The translations under genes were made by a program, and so were the position numbers. Below are positions 27,347 to 39,400 of a stretch of 64,000 bases of DNA, one piece after another (the stretch's first letter is position 1; each line of letters starts with the position of its first letter). The notes below the pieces were generated by a model, which did not search any database, was not told the DNA's origin, and saw only the letters and a list, made by a program, of their open reading frames with translations. This DNA is from an uncultured Opitutaceae bacterium (GTDB lineage: Bacteria > Verrucomicrobiota > Verrucomicrobiia > Opitutales > Opitutaceae), in contig CAIOZY010000025.1 of the NCBI GenBank assembly GCA_903862935.1, positions 62,001 through 126,000 on the forward strand, written 5' to 3'.

Positions 27347-27398
27347 TTGTTGTACTTCCGTTGGGCGGGAAACCCCACCTGTCCGGGACTCGCCCGTC

Positions 27399-27854
27399 TC
27401 AGACCTTCACCTTGACGACGACCTTGGTGACCTCGCAGGGTTTGTCCCAGACGCAGCACGGTGCGTGGGCGTCCTGGGGGAACAGGATTGTGAACTGGCC
27501 CGCGGCGACCCGCAGCGGCCATCCCTCGGGAACCAGGCTCCACAGCGCGGCGTCCTTCGACTCGTCGAAGGGCATCGTCACCGTCTTCATCGAAGCCAGG
27601 GGGGCCCAGAGGATCGACTCTTTGCCGGAAAAGACGAACTGGACGTCGATGTACTTGCGGTGCGCCTCGAACTGGGCCTGCTCGGCAGGCTTGGTCGTGT
27701 ATTTTTGCACGAGGGCGTAGACGTTGTCGCCGTCGATGTCGTGGCGGCCGACGGTGCTTTGGGCGTTGACCTTCCGAAGAAAGTCGAACGCGGGCTGGAA
27801 TCGCGGGGAGATCGCGGTGTAGAGGCGCGCGTGGGCGAGTGTGTCGAGGATCAT
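27399..27854 (-). CDS. YhcH/YjgK/YiaL family protein (DUF386)
   Basis: A 151-residue protein of the cupin-like beta-barrel family associated with sialic-acid and other sugar catabolic operons. Recognisable pieces are RHDIDGDNVYALVQKY near residue 38, HRKYIDVQFVFSGKESI, and FPQDAHAPCC near the C-terminus, which carry family-conserved His, Asp and Glu residues. Members are proposed to act as sugar epimerases or anomerases or sugar-binding proteins. The ATG at 27854 has no Shine-Dalgarno; it is preceded by a CATTTTTTCACC leader. It is the last gene of the gntR operon. Confidence 0.9.
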   Translation of the reverse strand: MILDTLAHARLYTAISPRFQPAFDFLRKVNAQSTVGRHDIDGDNVYALVQKYTTKPAEQAQFEAHRKYIDVQFVFSGKESILWAPLASMKTVTMPFDESKDAALWSLVPEGWPLRVAAGQFTILFPQDAHAPCCVWDKPCEVTKVVVKVKV

Positions 27855-27889
27855 GGTGGTGAAAAAATGGGTTACTGCGGGCTGCAGCG

Positions 27890-28849
27890 TCAGGGGACGA
27901 CCTGGTTTTCCAGGGGCTCGCCCCGGGCGAACCGGTCGACGTTCTTGGCGATCTCCGCCAGCCGGAAGCTCATCGTCTCCTCCGTCGGCTTGTGCGGGGT
28001 CATGATGACGTTGTCCAGCTCGTGGAACGGCAGGTGCGCGGGCAGCAGGTCCTGTCCGGGAACGGGGTACTGGTACCAGACGTCCAGGCCCGCGCCGGCG
28101 ATCCTCTTCGAGCGGAGCGCCTGGAAAAGGGCGGCCTCGTTGATGACCGGCCCCCGACCGACGTTGACGATAAAGGCGGACGGCTTCATGAGCGCGAGCT
28201 CTGCCTCGCCGATCAGGTCGGTGGTCTGCGGGGTCGCGGGGATCGCCACGACGACAAAGTCGGCGTGCGGCAGCCTTGATCGCAGTTCTCCCAGGCCCCG
28301 GACCGGGCACGGGGCCTCGGGCTGGGCCCGCGCCTTGCCGGGCGTTCGGGTGAGGGCCTCGACCTCCATCAGAAAGAAGCGCCCCCAGCGGGCGAGCTCG
28401 GCACCGATGTGTCCCATGCCCAGGATCAGGAGCCGTCGGCCGCGCAGCTCGGTCAGGTACTTGCGCTGCGGGGTCCAGTTTCCCCGGCGCAGGGCCGAAT
28501 CCAAGGCGAAGAGCCCCTTGTGCAGGGCGAGGATGTGAAGGAAGGCCTGCTCGGCGACCCCGCGCTCGTGGCCGTAGACGTTGCAGACCCGGCAGCCCGC
28601 GGGCAGGGCCGCGATGTCGATTCCGTCGAGCCCAGCCCCCGTCGATTGGACGAGCCTCGGGCCCCTCCCGGAAGGAGAGAGCCAGGACGCCTTGCAGGTC
28701 GCCGACACCAGCACATCGCACTCCGACACGACCCGGGCGATGTCGGGGTCGCCGCCCTTGGGGAGGGCGGCAACGGCATGGGGCGCGGTGATCCCGCGGT
28801 CCAGGGCGGACACGTAGTCGGCGATTGTGACGACCTTCAGCGCGCTCAT
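27890..28849 (-). CDS. D-isomer-specific 2-hydroxyacid dehydrogenase
   Basis: A 319-residue NAD(P)-dependent dehydrogenase. The nucleotide-binding motif is LILGMGHIGAELARWG, the substrate-loop STGAGLDGID lies upstream, the catalytic Arg is in IVNVGRGPVINEAAL, and the late HELDNVIMTPHK carries the catalytic His. These enzymes interconvert 2-keto acids and D-2-hydroxyacids, for example glyoxylate/hydroxypyruvate or phosphoglycerate. The ATG overlaps the dehydratase stop (ATGA). In this operon it may reduce a keto acid made by the aldolase or dehydratase. Confidence 0.9.
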   Translation of the reverse strand: MSALKVVTIADYVSALDRGITAPHAVAALPKGGDPDIARVVSECDVLVSATCKASWLSPSGRGPRLVQSTGAGLDGIDIAALPAGCRVCNVYGHERGVAEQAFLHILALHKGLFALDSALRRGNWTPQRKYLTELRGRRLLILGMGHIGAELARWGRFFLMEVEALTRTPGKARAQPEAPCPVRGLGELRSRLPHADFVVVAIPATPQTTDLIGEAELALMKPSAFIVNVGRGPVINEAALFQALRSKRIAGAGLDVWYQYPVPGQDLLPAHLPFHELDNVIMTPHKPTEETMSFRLAEIAKNVDRFARGEPLENQVVP

Positions 28850-30081
28850 GCGATCAGCTCCTCCCCGGGCGCGAGGTGTTTGCGGCAGAGCTCCCGGTTC
28901 AGCCGAACGCCCAGGCCCGGCTCGTCGGTCAGGACGACATGGCCATCAGTGAACAGCGGCACGTCGCGCTGCACGTACCCGCCGATCCACGGGGTCTCGA
29001 TGAAGTGGTACTCCAGCCCGAGGAAGTTACGGCTAGCCGCCGCGGCGTGGGCGGCCGCGATTGTCGCTAGGGCGCCGCCGTTGCCGTGGAAGGCGACCGG
29101 GCGGTGGTTCAACTCCGCATAGTCGGCGATCCGCCTAAGCTCGCGGGGCCCCCCGCAGAACAGGACGTCGGGGTGGAGGATGTCGCAGGCCCGGTGATCG
29201 ACAAAGAGCCGGAACTGCTCGGCGATGAACATCTCACCGACGCAGATCGGGATCCGCGTTCGGGACCGCACCTCGGCGCACGAGTCGGGGTTTGTGATCG
29301 GGGTCGGGTCCTCGAGCCAGAGCAGGTTCAGCGGCTCCAGGGCGTTGGAGACGCGCACCGCGTCCGGCACGTTGTACTGCATGTGGCAGTCCACGCAGAT
29401 CTCGAAGTCGGGGCCGACCGCCTCGCGGACAAGCCCGAGCCGGTCGACGATCCGGTTGATCTGCTTCAGAGGCAGTGCCCGGTTCCACACGTCCGAAACG
29501 CAGTCCGAGGCCATGAAGTCGATGTCGAACTTCATCTGGGTAAAGCCCGAGTCGACGACGTCCCTGGCCATCTTCCTCCAGGCGGTCGGTTTTGAGATCT
29601 CGGCGGGCGAGCTGCGGTCGAGATAGACCCTGACCCGGTCGCGGAAGGCGCCGCCCAGCAGGTTATAGGCCGGGGTCTGCAGGGCCTTTCCCGCCAGATC
29701 CAGCAGGGCCATGTCGACCCCGCTTGCGGCCCAGACGACGGGCCCCCATGGGGTCGCTGTCGGCGAGCACATCCCCACAGCGCTCATCCCGCCCCTCATG
29801 ACCCCGTGAGGGGAATTCTCCGGGTGGGGGGCCGGCGTGCCGTAGAGCATCTCCGAGAAGATCGCACTGGCGGCAAACGGGTCACGCCCCCGGAAGTAGT
29901 CGCGCATGTAGGCGACCGCCTGCCTGACCCCCACGAAGTCGTCGACCTCCCCCAGCCCGTAGATGCCGGCGTCGGAATCGACCCGGACGATCACCTTGCC
30001 GATCTTGGCCCCGGTGCCCCCGCCCACGCCGTGATGGCGGGGCCCCCACAGCCTCATCGTGCGAATGTCGGTAATCTTCAC
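28846..30081 (-). CDS. Enolase-superfamily (mandelate racemase/muconate lactonizing) sugar-acid dehydratase
   Basis: A 411-residue TIM-barrel enzyme. Likely metal ligands are Asp231 in ICVDCHMQY, Glu257 in LLWLEDP and Glu283 in CVGEMF; His332 in AFHGNGG and His233 are candidate acid/base residues, resembling mannonate and galactonate dehydratases. Such enzymes dehydrate aldonic or uronic acids to 2-keto-3-deoxy acids, which an HpcH/HpaI aldolase can split. The GTG at 30081 follows a T5C4 leader without a Shine-Dalgarno and lies 17 bases after the transporter stop. The exact substrate is unknown. Confidence 0.9.
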   Translation of the reverse strand: MKITDIRTMRLWGPRHHGVGGGTGAKIGKVIVRVDSDAGIYGLGEVDDFVGVRQAVAYMRDYFRGRDPFAASAIFSEMLYGTPAPHPENSPHGVMRGGMSAVGMCSPTATPWGPVVWAASGVDMALLDLAGKALQTPAYNLLGGAFRDRVRVYLDRSSPAEISKPTAWRKMARDVVDSGFTQMKFDIDFMASDCVSDVWNRALPLKQINRIVDRLGLVREAVGPDFEICVDCHMQYNVPDAVRVSNALEPLNLLWLEDPTPITNPDSCAEVRSRTRIPICVGEMFIAEQFRLFVDHRACDILHPDVLFCGGPRELRRIADYAELNHRPVAFHGNGGALATIAAAHAAAASRNFLGLEYHFIETPWIGGYVQRDVPLFTDGHVVLTDEPGLGVRLNRELCRKHLAPGEELIA

Positions 30082-30097
30082 GGGGAAAAAGATCCGA

Positions 30098-31342
30098 TCA
30101 GGGGGCCGCGGGCGCCGCGAACGAGCGGTGGCGCTTGACGAGGAAGAGCAGGGCCGCGCAGACGACGATCGAGGCCGCCGAGAACTGGAAAACGCGGCTG
30201 AGGTCGACGTGGGCGTCCCGGAGGGCCCCGCCGGCGTAGATGGCGACTCCGCCGACGATGCACGCGCAGGCGTTGAGGACCCCGTAGCCCGTCGCGCGGT
30301 ACCGCGGGTCGGACACCAGGCAAAGGATCGGCATCATGTTCGAGTCCGAGAAGGCGCGGGCGACGCCGAAGAGCACGAGCCCCAGGATCGTGAAGAAAAA
30401 CACGTTCGAGCAGGCCGTGAGCAGGATAGCCGGGGCCGCGACGCACAGGCCGACCACGACCACGTAGATCCGACCGAGCTCGTTTTTCTTCGCCCAGCGG
30501 TCGGCCCAGGCGCCGCCAACCAGGACCCCGATCAGGGCGGCGATGTTCACGTAGAGGGTCGCCGAGAAGCCGGCCTCGCCCTGCCCCATGTGGAAGTGCT
30601 CCTGCACGAAGACCGGCATCCATCCGACGACGGCCCAGCCGACGATTCCCAGTAGGCCCCAGAAGCACAGCACCAGGACAAAGGCGCTGTTCTTGAACAG
30701 GCTGGCCAGCGCCGGCAAGAACTGCGCCGAGGGAGCCGCGGCCTTGGCCTCGGAGGCGATCCCCTCGCGCGGGGCGTCGCGCAGGGCGAAGAACAGGACC
30801 ACCGCATAGGCGACCCCGGAGACCCCCATCACGACAAAGGCGAAATTCCAGCTCCGCGTCTCGGCAAGCCAGCCGCCGAAGCCACCGAGGGCTTGGCCGA
30901 ACATGATTCCGGTCATGTGAACGCCGGTCGCCAGCGAACGGGTCGGGCCCCGGTGGTAGTCGGTGATCAGCGCCAGGCCCGCGGGCAGGTAGCAGGCTTC
31001 GCTGGCCCCCATGAGGGCCCGCATGATGAGAAGCTCCTGAAAGTTCGTCGCGTAGGCCGTCAGCCAGGTCAGGGCCGACCAGGCAAACAGGCTGCAGACG
31101 ATCACCCGGCTGCGGCTGAACCGGTCGGAGAGGAACCCGGCCGCCGGGCTCAGAAGCCCATAGATCCACAGAAAGGATGACGTGAGGAGCCCGAATTGGG
31201 TCTCGGTCATCGGGATCGAGTGCACGATCGACCCGTGCATGGTCGTGATCGTGATCCGCGCGAGGTAGTTGAAGAATGCGACAAACCAGAGCAGGCCGAC
31301 GATCAGCCAGGCTCGGGCGTTGGGGCGGGGATCAGGGGTCAT
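30098..31342 (-). CDS. MFS transporter, anion:cation symporter type (hexuronate/organic-acid-like)
   Basis: A polytopic inner-membrane carrier of 414 residues from the ATG at 31342 (a GTG at 31381 would add 13). Twelve hydrophobic segments are apparent. The cytoplasmic loop 2-3 motif GFLSDRFSRSRVI and the RITITTMHGSI segment in helix 1 resemble the ACS family, which imports hexuronates, galactonate or glucarate. Its position between gntR and the dehydratase suggests it imports the pathway substrate. Confidence 0.9.
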   Translation of the reverse strand: MTPDPRPNARAWLIVGLLWFVAFFNYLARITITTMHGSIVHSIPMTETQFGLLTSSFLWIYGLLSPAAGFLSDRFSRSRVIVCSLFAWSALTWLTAYATNFQELLIMRALMGASEACYLPAGLALITDYHRGPTRSLATGVHMTGIMFGQALGGFGGWLAETRSWNFAFVVMGVSGVAYAVVLFFALRDAPREGIASEAKAAAPSAQFLPALASLFKNSAFVLVLCFWGLLGIVGWAVVGWMPVFVQEHFHMGQGEAGFSATLYVNIAALIGVLVGGAWADRWAKKNELGRIYVVVVGLCVAAPAILLTACSNVFFFTILGLVLFGVARAFSDSNMMPILCLVSDPRYRATGYGVLNACACIVGGVAIYAGGALRDAHVDLSRVFQFSAASIVVCAALLFLVKRHRSFAAPAAP

Positions 31343-31390
31343 GGGGAAAGTCGCCCGGGAATTGCGGGCGGTCCCGCTCACGGATGGGGC

Positions 31391-32149
31391 TCAGGGCCGG
31401 TAGCTAAGCTCCTCTTTCGTCAGTTCCCTGCTAATCAATCGGTCCTCGGCCCGGGCCATGTTTCGCAGGCTGTTCTCGAAAATCGACGACAGGTGGCGCT
31501 TCATTGCGGCCCGGGCCGCCGCCGGGTCCCCGCGCTGGATCGCCTCGGCGATCTGCTCGTGCTCCTGCTGGACCACGCGGCGATGCTCGTCTAGGTCCGC
31601 CTTCTCGGGGCCCAAGGGCTTGTCCTTTGTCCCCGGATTGAGCCAGGAGACCACCCGGTTGATGAGGTGCAGCCTCAGGATCTCCTTTTTGATCAGGTCG
31701 TTGCGGCCTGCTGTCATGATCGCGATGTGGAAGCGCACGTCCTCCCGGGCGAGCTCGGTCAGGGACCGATTTTCCTCCTCGGCCGCAACGAATCGCTCGG
31801 TCAGGTCCCTCAGGGCCGCGAGCGCCGCCCCGATCTCGTGCAGGTCGGCCTCGGTGCGCTGCGCGGCCGCAAGGCCCGCAGCATAACTCTCCAGCGCAAG
31901 CCGCAGCCCGCACAGGTCTCGAAATTCCTTCAGCTCCATCGCCTTCACGCTCGCTCCGAGCCTCGGGCGGATCGTCACCAGGCCGTCGGCCTCGAGCTGC
32001 CTGAGCGCGTCGCGGATCGGGGTGCGGCTGACATGGATGTCGGTTGCCAGAACGTTCGTCATCAGCGCCTGGCCCGGCCGGTACTCCCCGTTCAGAATGC
32101 GCTTTCGGATGAAGTCATAGGCGAAATCCGAGTTGACTACATTCTTCAC
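31391..32149 (-). CDS. GntR-family transcriptional regulator with FCD domain
   Basis: A 252-residue regulator. The N-terminal winged helix-turn-helix contains FIRKRILNGEYRPGQALM and HVSRTPIRDALRQLEADGLV, the GntR signature. The C-terminal all-helical FCD domain (LCGLRLALESYAAGLAA through FHIAIMTAGRND) binds small carboxylates in relatives such as UxuR and ExuR. The frame is open 50 codons further up, but the GTG at 32149 gives the conserved N-terminus and follows a T6 tract and a -10 element. First gene of the operon; probably represses it until the pathway intermediate binds. Confidence 0.9.
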   Translation of the reverse strand: MKNVVNSDFAYDFIRKRILNGEYRPGQALMTNVLATDIHVSRTPIRDALRQLEADGLVTIRPRLGASVKAMELKEFRDLCGLRLALESYAAGLAAAQRTEADLHEIGAALAALRDLTERFVAAEEENRSLTELAREDVRFHIAIMTAGRNDLIKKEILRLHLINRVVSWLNPGTKDKPLGPEKADLDEHRRVVQQEHEQIAEAIQRGDPAAARAAMKRHLSSIFENSLRNMARAEDRLISRELTKEELSYRP

Positions 32150-32166
32150 AGTCGAAAAAACGCAGG

Positions 32167-32176
32167 AGTATACACG
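32167..32176 (-). promoter_or_regulatory. gntR -10 element with GTATAC operator candidate
   Basis: On the minus strand TATACT (32172-32167) lies 17 bases before the gntR GTG. It overlaps GTATAC and the + strand 9-mer GTATACACG (32168-32176), one change from the site at the second operon. No clear -35 is seen. Binding here would block gntR transcription, as in an autoregulated repressor. Confidence 0.45.
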
Positions 32177-32255
32177 GTAGGCAAGGCAAAATGCATTAAC
32201 CTTGACCCGTTGAGGCCGCGCAGCTGGATGGCGGGCGTCCGGCTCCGGTTCCTCC

Positions 32256-34595
<2,340 letters not shown>

Positions 34596-34812
34596 GGGCC
34601 GGCCGGGGGGTCCCGGGGTAGAGTCCGCAGCAGCGCGAGCCCGCCGCGGGGGGCTTGGGACTCACTTCTCCGGGGGATGACCCCGGAAATCGGCCGAATC
34701 AGGTCGTTGGGGGCTCGTGGGATGCGGATCTGCATGGCCCGTTTCGGGAACGGATCTTGCCGCGGCAAAATCAAAGGCCGCGCACCCAAGCTGGGCGCCA
34801 ACCCAAAGCACC

Positions 34813-35316
34813 ATGAAGCTCACCCTCGCGGCCCTTTTACCGATCCTCACCGCGGCGTGCGGCGCCGCCCCCGTCAGCCTGCCGACCCCGCTTGCCACGG
34901 ATTTTCTCTATGCCATCCGCCAGGTCGAATCCGGCGACCGCTATGACTGCCCTGCCGGCCCGAAGGGCGAACTGGGCGCCTACCAGTTCCGCAGCAAGGT
35001 TTGGTACCAGCACACCAGCGAGCCGTTCTCGGCCGCCCGCACCCGCTACGCCGACACGGTCGCGGGCCTGCATCTCGACTGGATCGCCTCGAGTCTGCGC
35101 TCGGCGGGCGTCGAGCCGAGCACCTGGAACATGGCGGCCGCCTGGAACAGCGGCGTCGGCTCGGTGCGCTCCGGGCGCATCCCCCACTCCACCCGCGATT
35201 ACGCGAGCCGCGTAGAGAACCTGGTCGGCAGCGAAATCGAGCTGCGCCGCTCGCTCACGCCCCGCTTCCCAGTGCTGGCCCCCGCCGGCCCTAGTCTGCG
35301 GGTGGCTTCGCGGTGA
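34813..35316 (+). CDS. Secreted lysozyme/transglycosylase-like protein
   Basis: A 167-residue protein with an N-terminal signal sequence (residues 1-16, ending LTAACG, which could be a lipobox with Cys16). The body has AIRQVESGDRYDC with a glutamate at the position expected for the catalytic Glu of SLT/lysozyme folds, then GELGAYQFRSKVW and WNMAAAWNSGVGSV, the pattern of goose-type lysozyme and SLT domains. It probably cleaves or binds peptidoglycan. The start is chosen as the ATG directly before the hydrophobic segment. The last 26 bases overlap the convergent efflux adaptor gene. Confidence 0.75.
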   Translation: MKLTLAALLPILTAACGAAPVSLPTPLATDFLYAIRQVESGDRYDCPAGPKGELGAYQFRSKVWYQHTSEPFSAARTRYADTVAGLHLDWIASSLRSAGVEPSTWNMAAAWNSGVGSVRSGRIPHSTRDYASRVENLVGSEIELRRSLTPRFPVLAPAGPSLRVASR

Positions 35317-36388
35317 ACGGAAGCGGGACCACCTCGACCCCCTCGCCCACCTTGTCGATCCCCTCGGCCACCACGCGCTCCCCGGGCTTGAGCCCGCTGT
35401 CGATGATCCACCAGGAGCCCTCGCGCTCGCCGACCCGCACGGCGCAAATGTGGACCCGGTTGTCGGGGCCGACGGTGGCGACCTGGAAGGAGCCCTGCAG
35501 TTCGGACACCGCCCTCTGCGGGACGAGAAGGGCCCCGCTCACCAGGCGGACGGCTGCGCGGACCCGGGCGTACTGCCCGGGGCGAAGGAGGAGACCGGGG
35601 TTGGAAAACTCAGCGGCGATCCTCAGGGTTCCCGTCGCCGCGTCGATCTGGCGGTCGGCCGCGTAGAAGCGGCCCTTCAGCGGGTAGGAGGTCCCGTCGG
35701 ACAGGATAAGCTCCAGGGGCAGCCCCTCCCTCATGGCCTCGCGGCTGGGGAAGCGCCGTTCGAGCGCCAGGAAGGTCTGCTCGGTGACCGAGAAGTACAC
35801 CTTGATCGGGTCCACCTGCGAGACGGTGGTCAGCGGCCCCGAGGCCGGCCCGACCAGGTTTCCGATCTGGGCGAGCGCGATCCCCGCGATCCCGTCGACC
35901 GGGGAGGTGATGCGGGTGAACCCCAGGTTGAGCTCCGCCTCCTCCAGGGCCGCCTTGGCGGCGCGGCGCGCCTGCACGGCGTCGTCGTAGCCCTGCCGCG
36001 CCGCGGCCTGGGTCGCGTACAACTCGGCCTCCCGCTTCAAGTCGAGCTCGGCCTTGTCGAAATTGGCCCGGACCCGGTCGCAGGCCGCCTGGAAGGGGCG
36101 CGGGTCGATCTCGAACAAAAGCTCGCCCTTTCGGACCGCAGACCCGTCGGCGTAGGCCTGGCGCAGCACGTAGCCGGTGACCTGGGCCCGGATCTCGGCG
36201 TTGACGAAGCCGTCCGTCGTCCCGATCCACTCCTGCAGGACCCGCTGGTCGCTCTGGACGACGCTGGCGACCAGGACCTGGGGCGGCGTGGATACTGTCT
36301 CGGTCTGGCGGCGGCAGCCGGGGGCGAAGGCGGCCGCGGCGGCGGCGAGGAGAGACAGGGCCCGGGGAAAGCTTCTTATTGGGGGCAT
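35291..36388 (-). CDS. RND efflux periplasmic adaptor (membrane fusion protein)
   Basis: A 365-residue AcrA-like protein. The signal sequence ends in FAPGC, a likely lipobox with the lipidated Cys near residue 25. Then follow the lipoyl half (EIRAQVTGYVLRQAYADG), a helical hairpin (residues about 95-150), FTRITSPVDGIAGIA (second lipoyl half), and the beta-barrel and membrane-proximal domains (RPGQYARVRAAV, LLVPQRAVSE). It links the RND pump encoded just upstream to an outer-membrane channel. No Shine-Dalgarno; the leader is CATTTTTTCACC followed by three bases and ATG. Confidence 0.92.
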   Translation of the reverse strand: MPPIRSFPRALSLLAAAAAAFAPGCRRQTETVSTPPQVLVASVVQSDQRVLQEWIGTTDGFVNAEIRAQVTGYVLRQAYADGSAVRKGELLFEIDPRPFQAACDRVRANFDKAELDLKREAELYATQAAARQGYDDAVQARRAAKAALEEAELNLGFTRITSPVDGIAGIALAQIGNLVGPASGPLTTVSQVDPIKVYFSVTEQTFLALERRFPSREAMREGLPLELILSDGTSYPLKGRFYAADRQIDAATGTLRIAAEFSNPGLLLRPGQYARVRAAVRLVSGALLVPQRAVSELQGSFQVATVGPDNRVHICAVRVGEREGSWWIIDSGLKPGERVVAEGIDKVGEGVEVVPLPFTAKPPAD

Positions 36389-36420
36389 TGAGGTGAAAAA
36401 ATGGCTCCGGACCTTGGGGC

Positions 36421-39400
36421 TCACGGCTCCTTCGTGGCCGGGTCCCCGGGGGGTGCGGCGGGCCCGCGTCCCTTCCGGGCCACCAAGCAGTAGGCGACCG
36501 GGATGATGAAGATCGCCAGGGCGCTTGCCGCAAGCATGCCGCCGATCACGGTTGTCCCCATGACGCGGCGGGCGCCCGCCCCGGAGCCGCTCGCCAGCCA
36601 CAGCGGGATGCAGCCAAAGATGAACGCGAGCGAGGTCATGAGGATCGGCCTCAGGCGGATACGGGCCCCCTCCAGGGCGGCCTCCGCGGCCGGGACCCCG
36701 GCGGCGTGCCGCCGCCGGGCGAACTCGACGATCAGGATCGCGTCCTTGGCGGCGAGCCCGATCAGCATCACCAGGCCGATCTGGGCGTAGACGTTGTTGT
36801 GCATCCCGCGCGCGGCCAGCGCCGCCAGGGCCCCGAAGGCGGCCACGGGAACGGCCAGGAGCACGCTCACGGGAAGCGACCAGCTGTCGTACAGCGCGGC
36901 CAGCACCAGGAAGGCGAACAAGAGCGACAGCCCGAAAACGGCGGCCGCGGGGATCCCTTCCTCGGCCTTTTGCTCCTCGAAGGACATGCCGGTGTAGTCG
37001 TAGCCCATCTCGCGGGGCATCGTCGCGGCAAAGACCTCCTCGAGGGCCCGCCGCGCCTGCGCCGGGCTGTAGTCCGGCGCCGCCGCGGTCGTGATCTGGG
37101 CGCAGCGGAACAGGTTGTGGCGCGCCACGAAGTCGGGCTCCAGGCGTGTCTCCACCGAAGTCAGCGCCGTCAGGGGCACCATGGCCCCGGAGGAGCTCCG
37201 CACGTGGTACATCCCCAGGTCCTCCACCCGGCTGCGGTAACCCTGCTCGGCCTGGATGTAGACCTGCCACTGCCTGCCGAAGCGGTTGAAGTAGTTGACG
37301 AAGAGCCCGCCCAGGTAGCACTGCAGGGTCCGGTACACGTCGGCGATAGGGACCCCCTGCTTGAGGGCCTTGTCGCGGTCGACGTGGATGAACACCTGCG
37401 GCACCGCCGACTGGAAGCTTGTCCCCACCCCGGCCAGCTCCGGGCGCTTCCGCGCTGCGGCGAGGAACCGGTCGAGGTTCTGCTCCAGAAAGGCGACATC
37501 CCGGCCGGCCCGGTCCTCCAGCACCATCGAAATTCCCCCGTAGGAACTCACCCCGGGCAGGGCGGGCGTCGGGTAGGCCGCCGCATCGCCGTCGGGGATC
37601 TTCTTCAGCTCACGGTTCATGCTCTCGAGGATCGCCTCGTAGCGCTCCTGCGGCCGCGTGCGCTCGGACCACGGCTTGAGAACCGCGCAGAAGTAGGCGC
37701 TGTAGGTGTTGGCCATCGTGCTGAGCAGGTTCACGCCGACGACGGTGGTGAACCGGTCCACGCCGGGGGTGTTGCGCATGACGGCTTCGACCTTGGTCGC
37801 CGCCTGCGCGGTGCGCTGCAGCGAGGCCCCGGCCGGCAGCTGGAGCGACAGGTAGAAGTACCCCTGGTCCTCCTCGGGCAGGAAGGCTCGGGGCAGGCGC
37901 CTCCAGAAGTACCCGGCGGCCGCCGCGAAAGCGACGAGCAGCGCAAGGCCCAGGACGCTGCGCCGGATCAGCCGGCGGGACAGGCCCACGTACCCCCGCG
38001 TCACGCGGGCAAAGGCCCGGTTGAACGCCCCGTAGAAGCGTCGCAGGGGGCCCGCCGGCTCGGCTCTCGGCTTGAGCAGCAGGGCGCACAGCGCCGGGCT
38101 CAGGGTCAGGGCGTTGAAGGCGGAGATCGCCACCGAGATCGCCGTCGTCAGCGCGAACTGCTGGTAGAGCCGGCCCGTGATCCCCGGCATGAACGCGGTC
38201 GGGACGAAAACGGCCATCAGGATGATCGCGATGGCGACCACCGGGCCCGAGACCTCCCCCATCGCCTTGAGGGTCGCCTCGCGGGGCGGCAGCCCCTCGG
38301 CGATGTGGCGCTCGACGGCCTCGACGACGACGATCGAATCATCGACGACCAAGCCGATCGCCAGGACCAGCCCGAACAGCGACAGCGTGTTCACCGAGAA
38401 CCCGAACAGGGGGAATACGATGAAGGTGCCGATCAGGGACACCGGCACGGCGAGCAGCGGGATCAGGGTCGCCCGCCAGCCCTGCAGAAACACGAAGACG
38501 ACGAGCACGACCAGCAGCAGGGCCTGCCACAGCGTGGCCGCGATCTCGCGCATTCCCGCCGACACCGCCTGGGTCGTGTCGAGCCCGATCTTGTAGTCGA
38601 GGTCGTCGGGAAAGTGCTTTTTGAGCTCCTCCAGGGTGCGCCTCACCCCGGCGGCGGCCTCAAGGGCGTTGGAGCCCGGCAGCTGGTAGACGGTCATCAG
38701 GGCGGCGGGCTCCCCGTTGAGCCGCCCGAGCACGCTGTAGGTCTGGGAGCCCAGTTCCACCCGCGCGACGTCGCGCAGGCGCACGATCGACCCGTTCGGT
38801 TCCTCCCGGATGACGATCGAGCCGAACTCCTCCGGCGAGGTGAGCCGGCCCTGCACCCGGACCGGGTACGTGAATTCCTGGCCGGGCGGGGCCGGCTCAG
38901 CCCCGATCTGGCCGGCGGGGTTGACCGTGTTCTGCGCCTGGATCGCCGACACCACGTCGGAGACGGTGATCCCGAGCCGAGCCAACTGGTCGGGCTTCAC
39001 CCAGAAGCGCATCGCGTACTGCCCGGCCCCGTAGACCCAGACGTTGGCAACCCCCGGCACCCGGGTGAGCCAGTCGTTCACGTTGATGTAGGAGTAGTTG
39101 GCGAGGAAGGTGCTGTCGTGGGTGCCCCGGGGCGAGTACAGCGCCACCACCATGAGCGGCGCTGCCAGGGACTTTTGGACGAGGACGCCGAAGTTGGCGA
39201 CGTCGGCGGGCAGCTGGGCGCTCGCCTGGGCGACGCGCATCTGCGCGAGCATCAGGTCGTAGTTCGGATCGGAGGCGATGTCGAAGTCGGCGTAGAGCCT
39301 GAGCGAGCCGTCGCTGCCGCTCAGGGAGTCCATGTAGTTGAGCCCGTCGGTGCCGCTCAGCTGCTGCTCGATCGGGATCGAGACCGACTGCTCCACGGTC

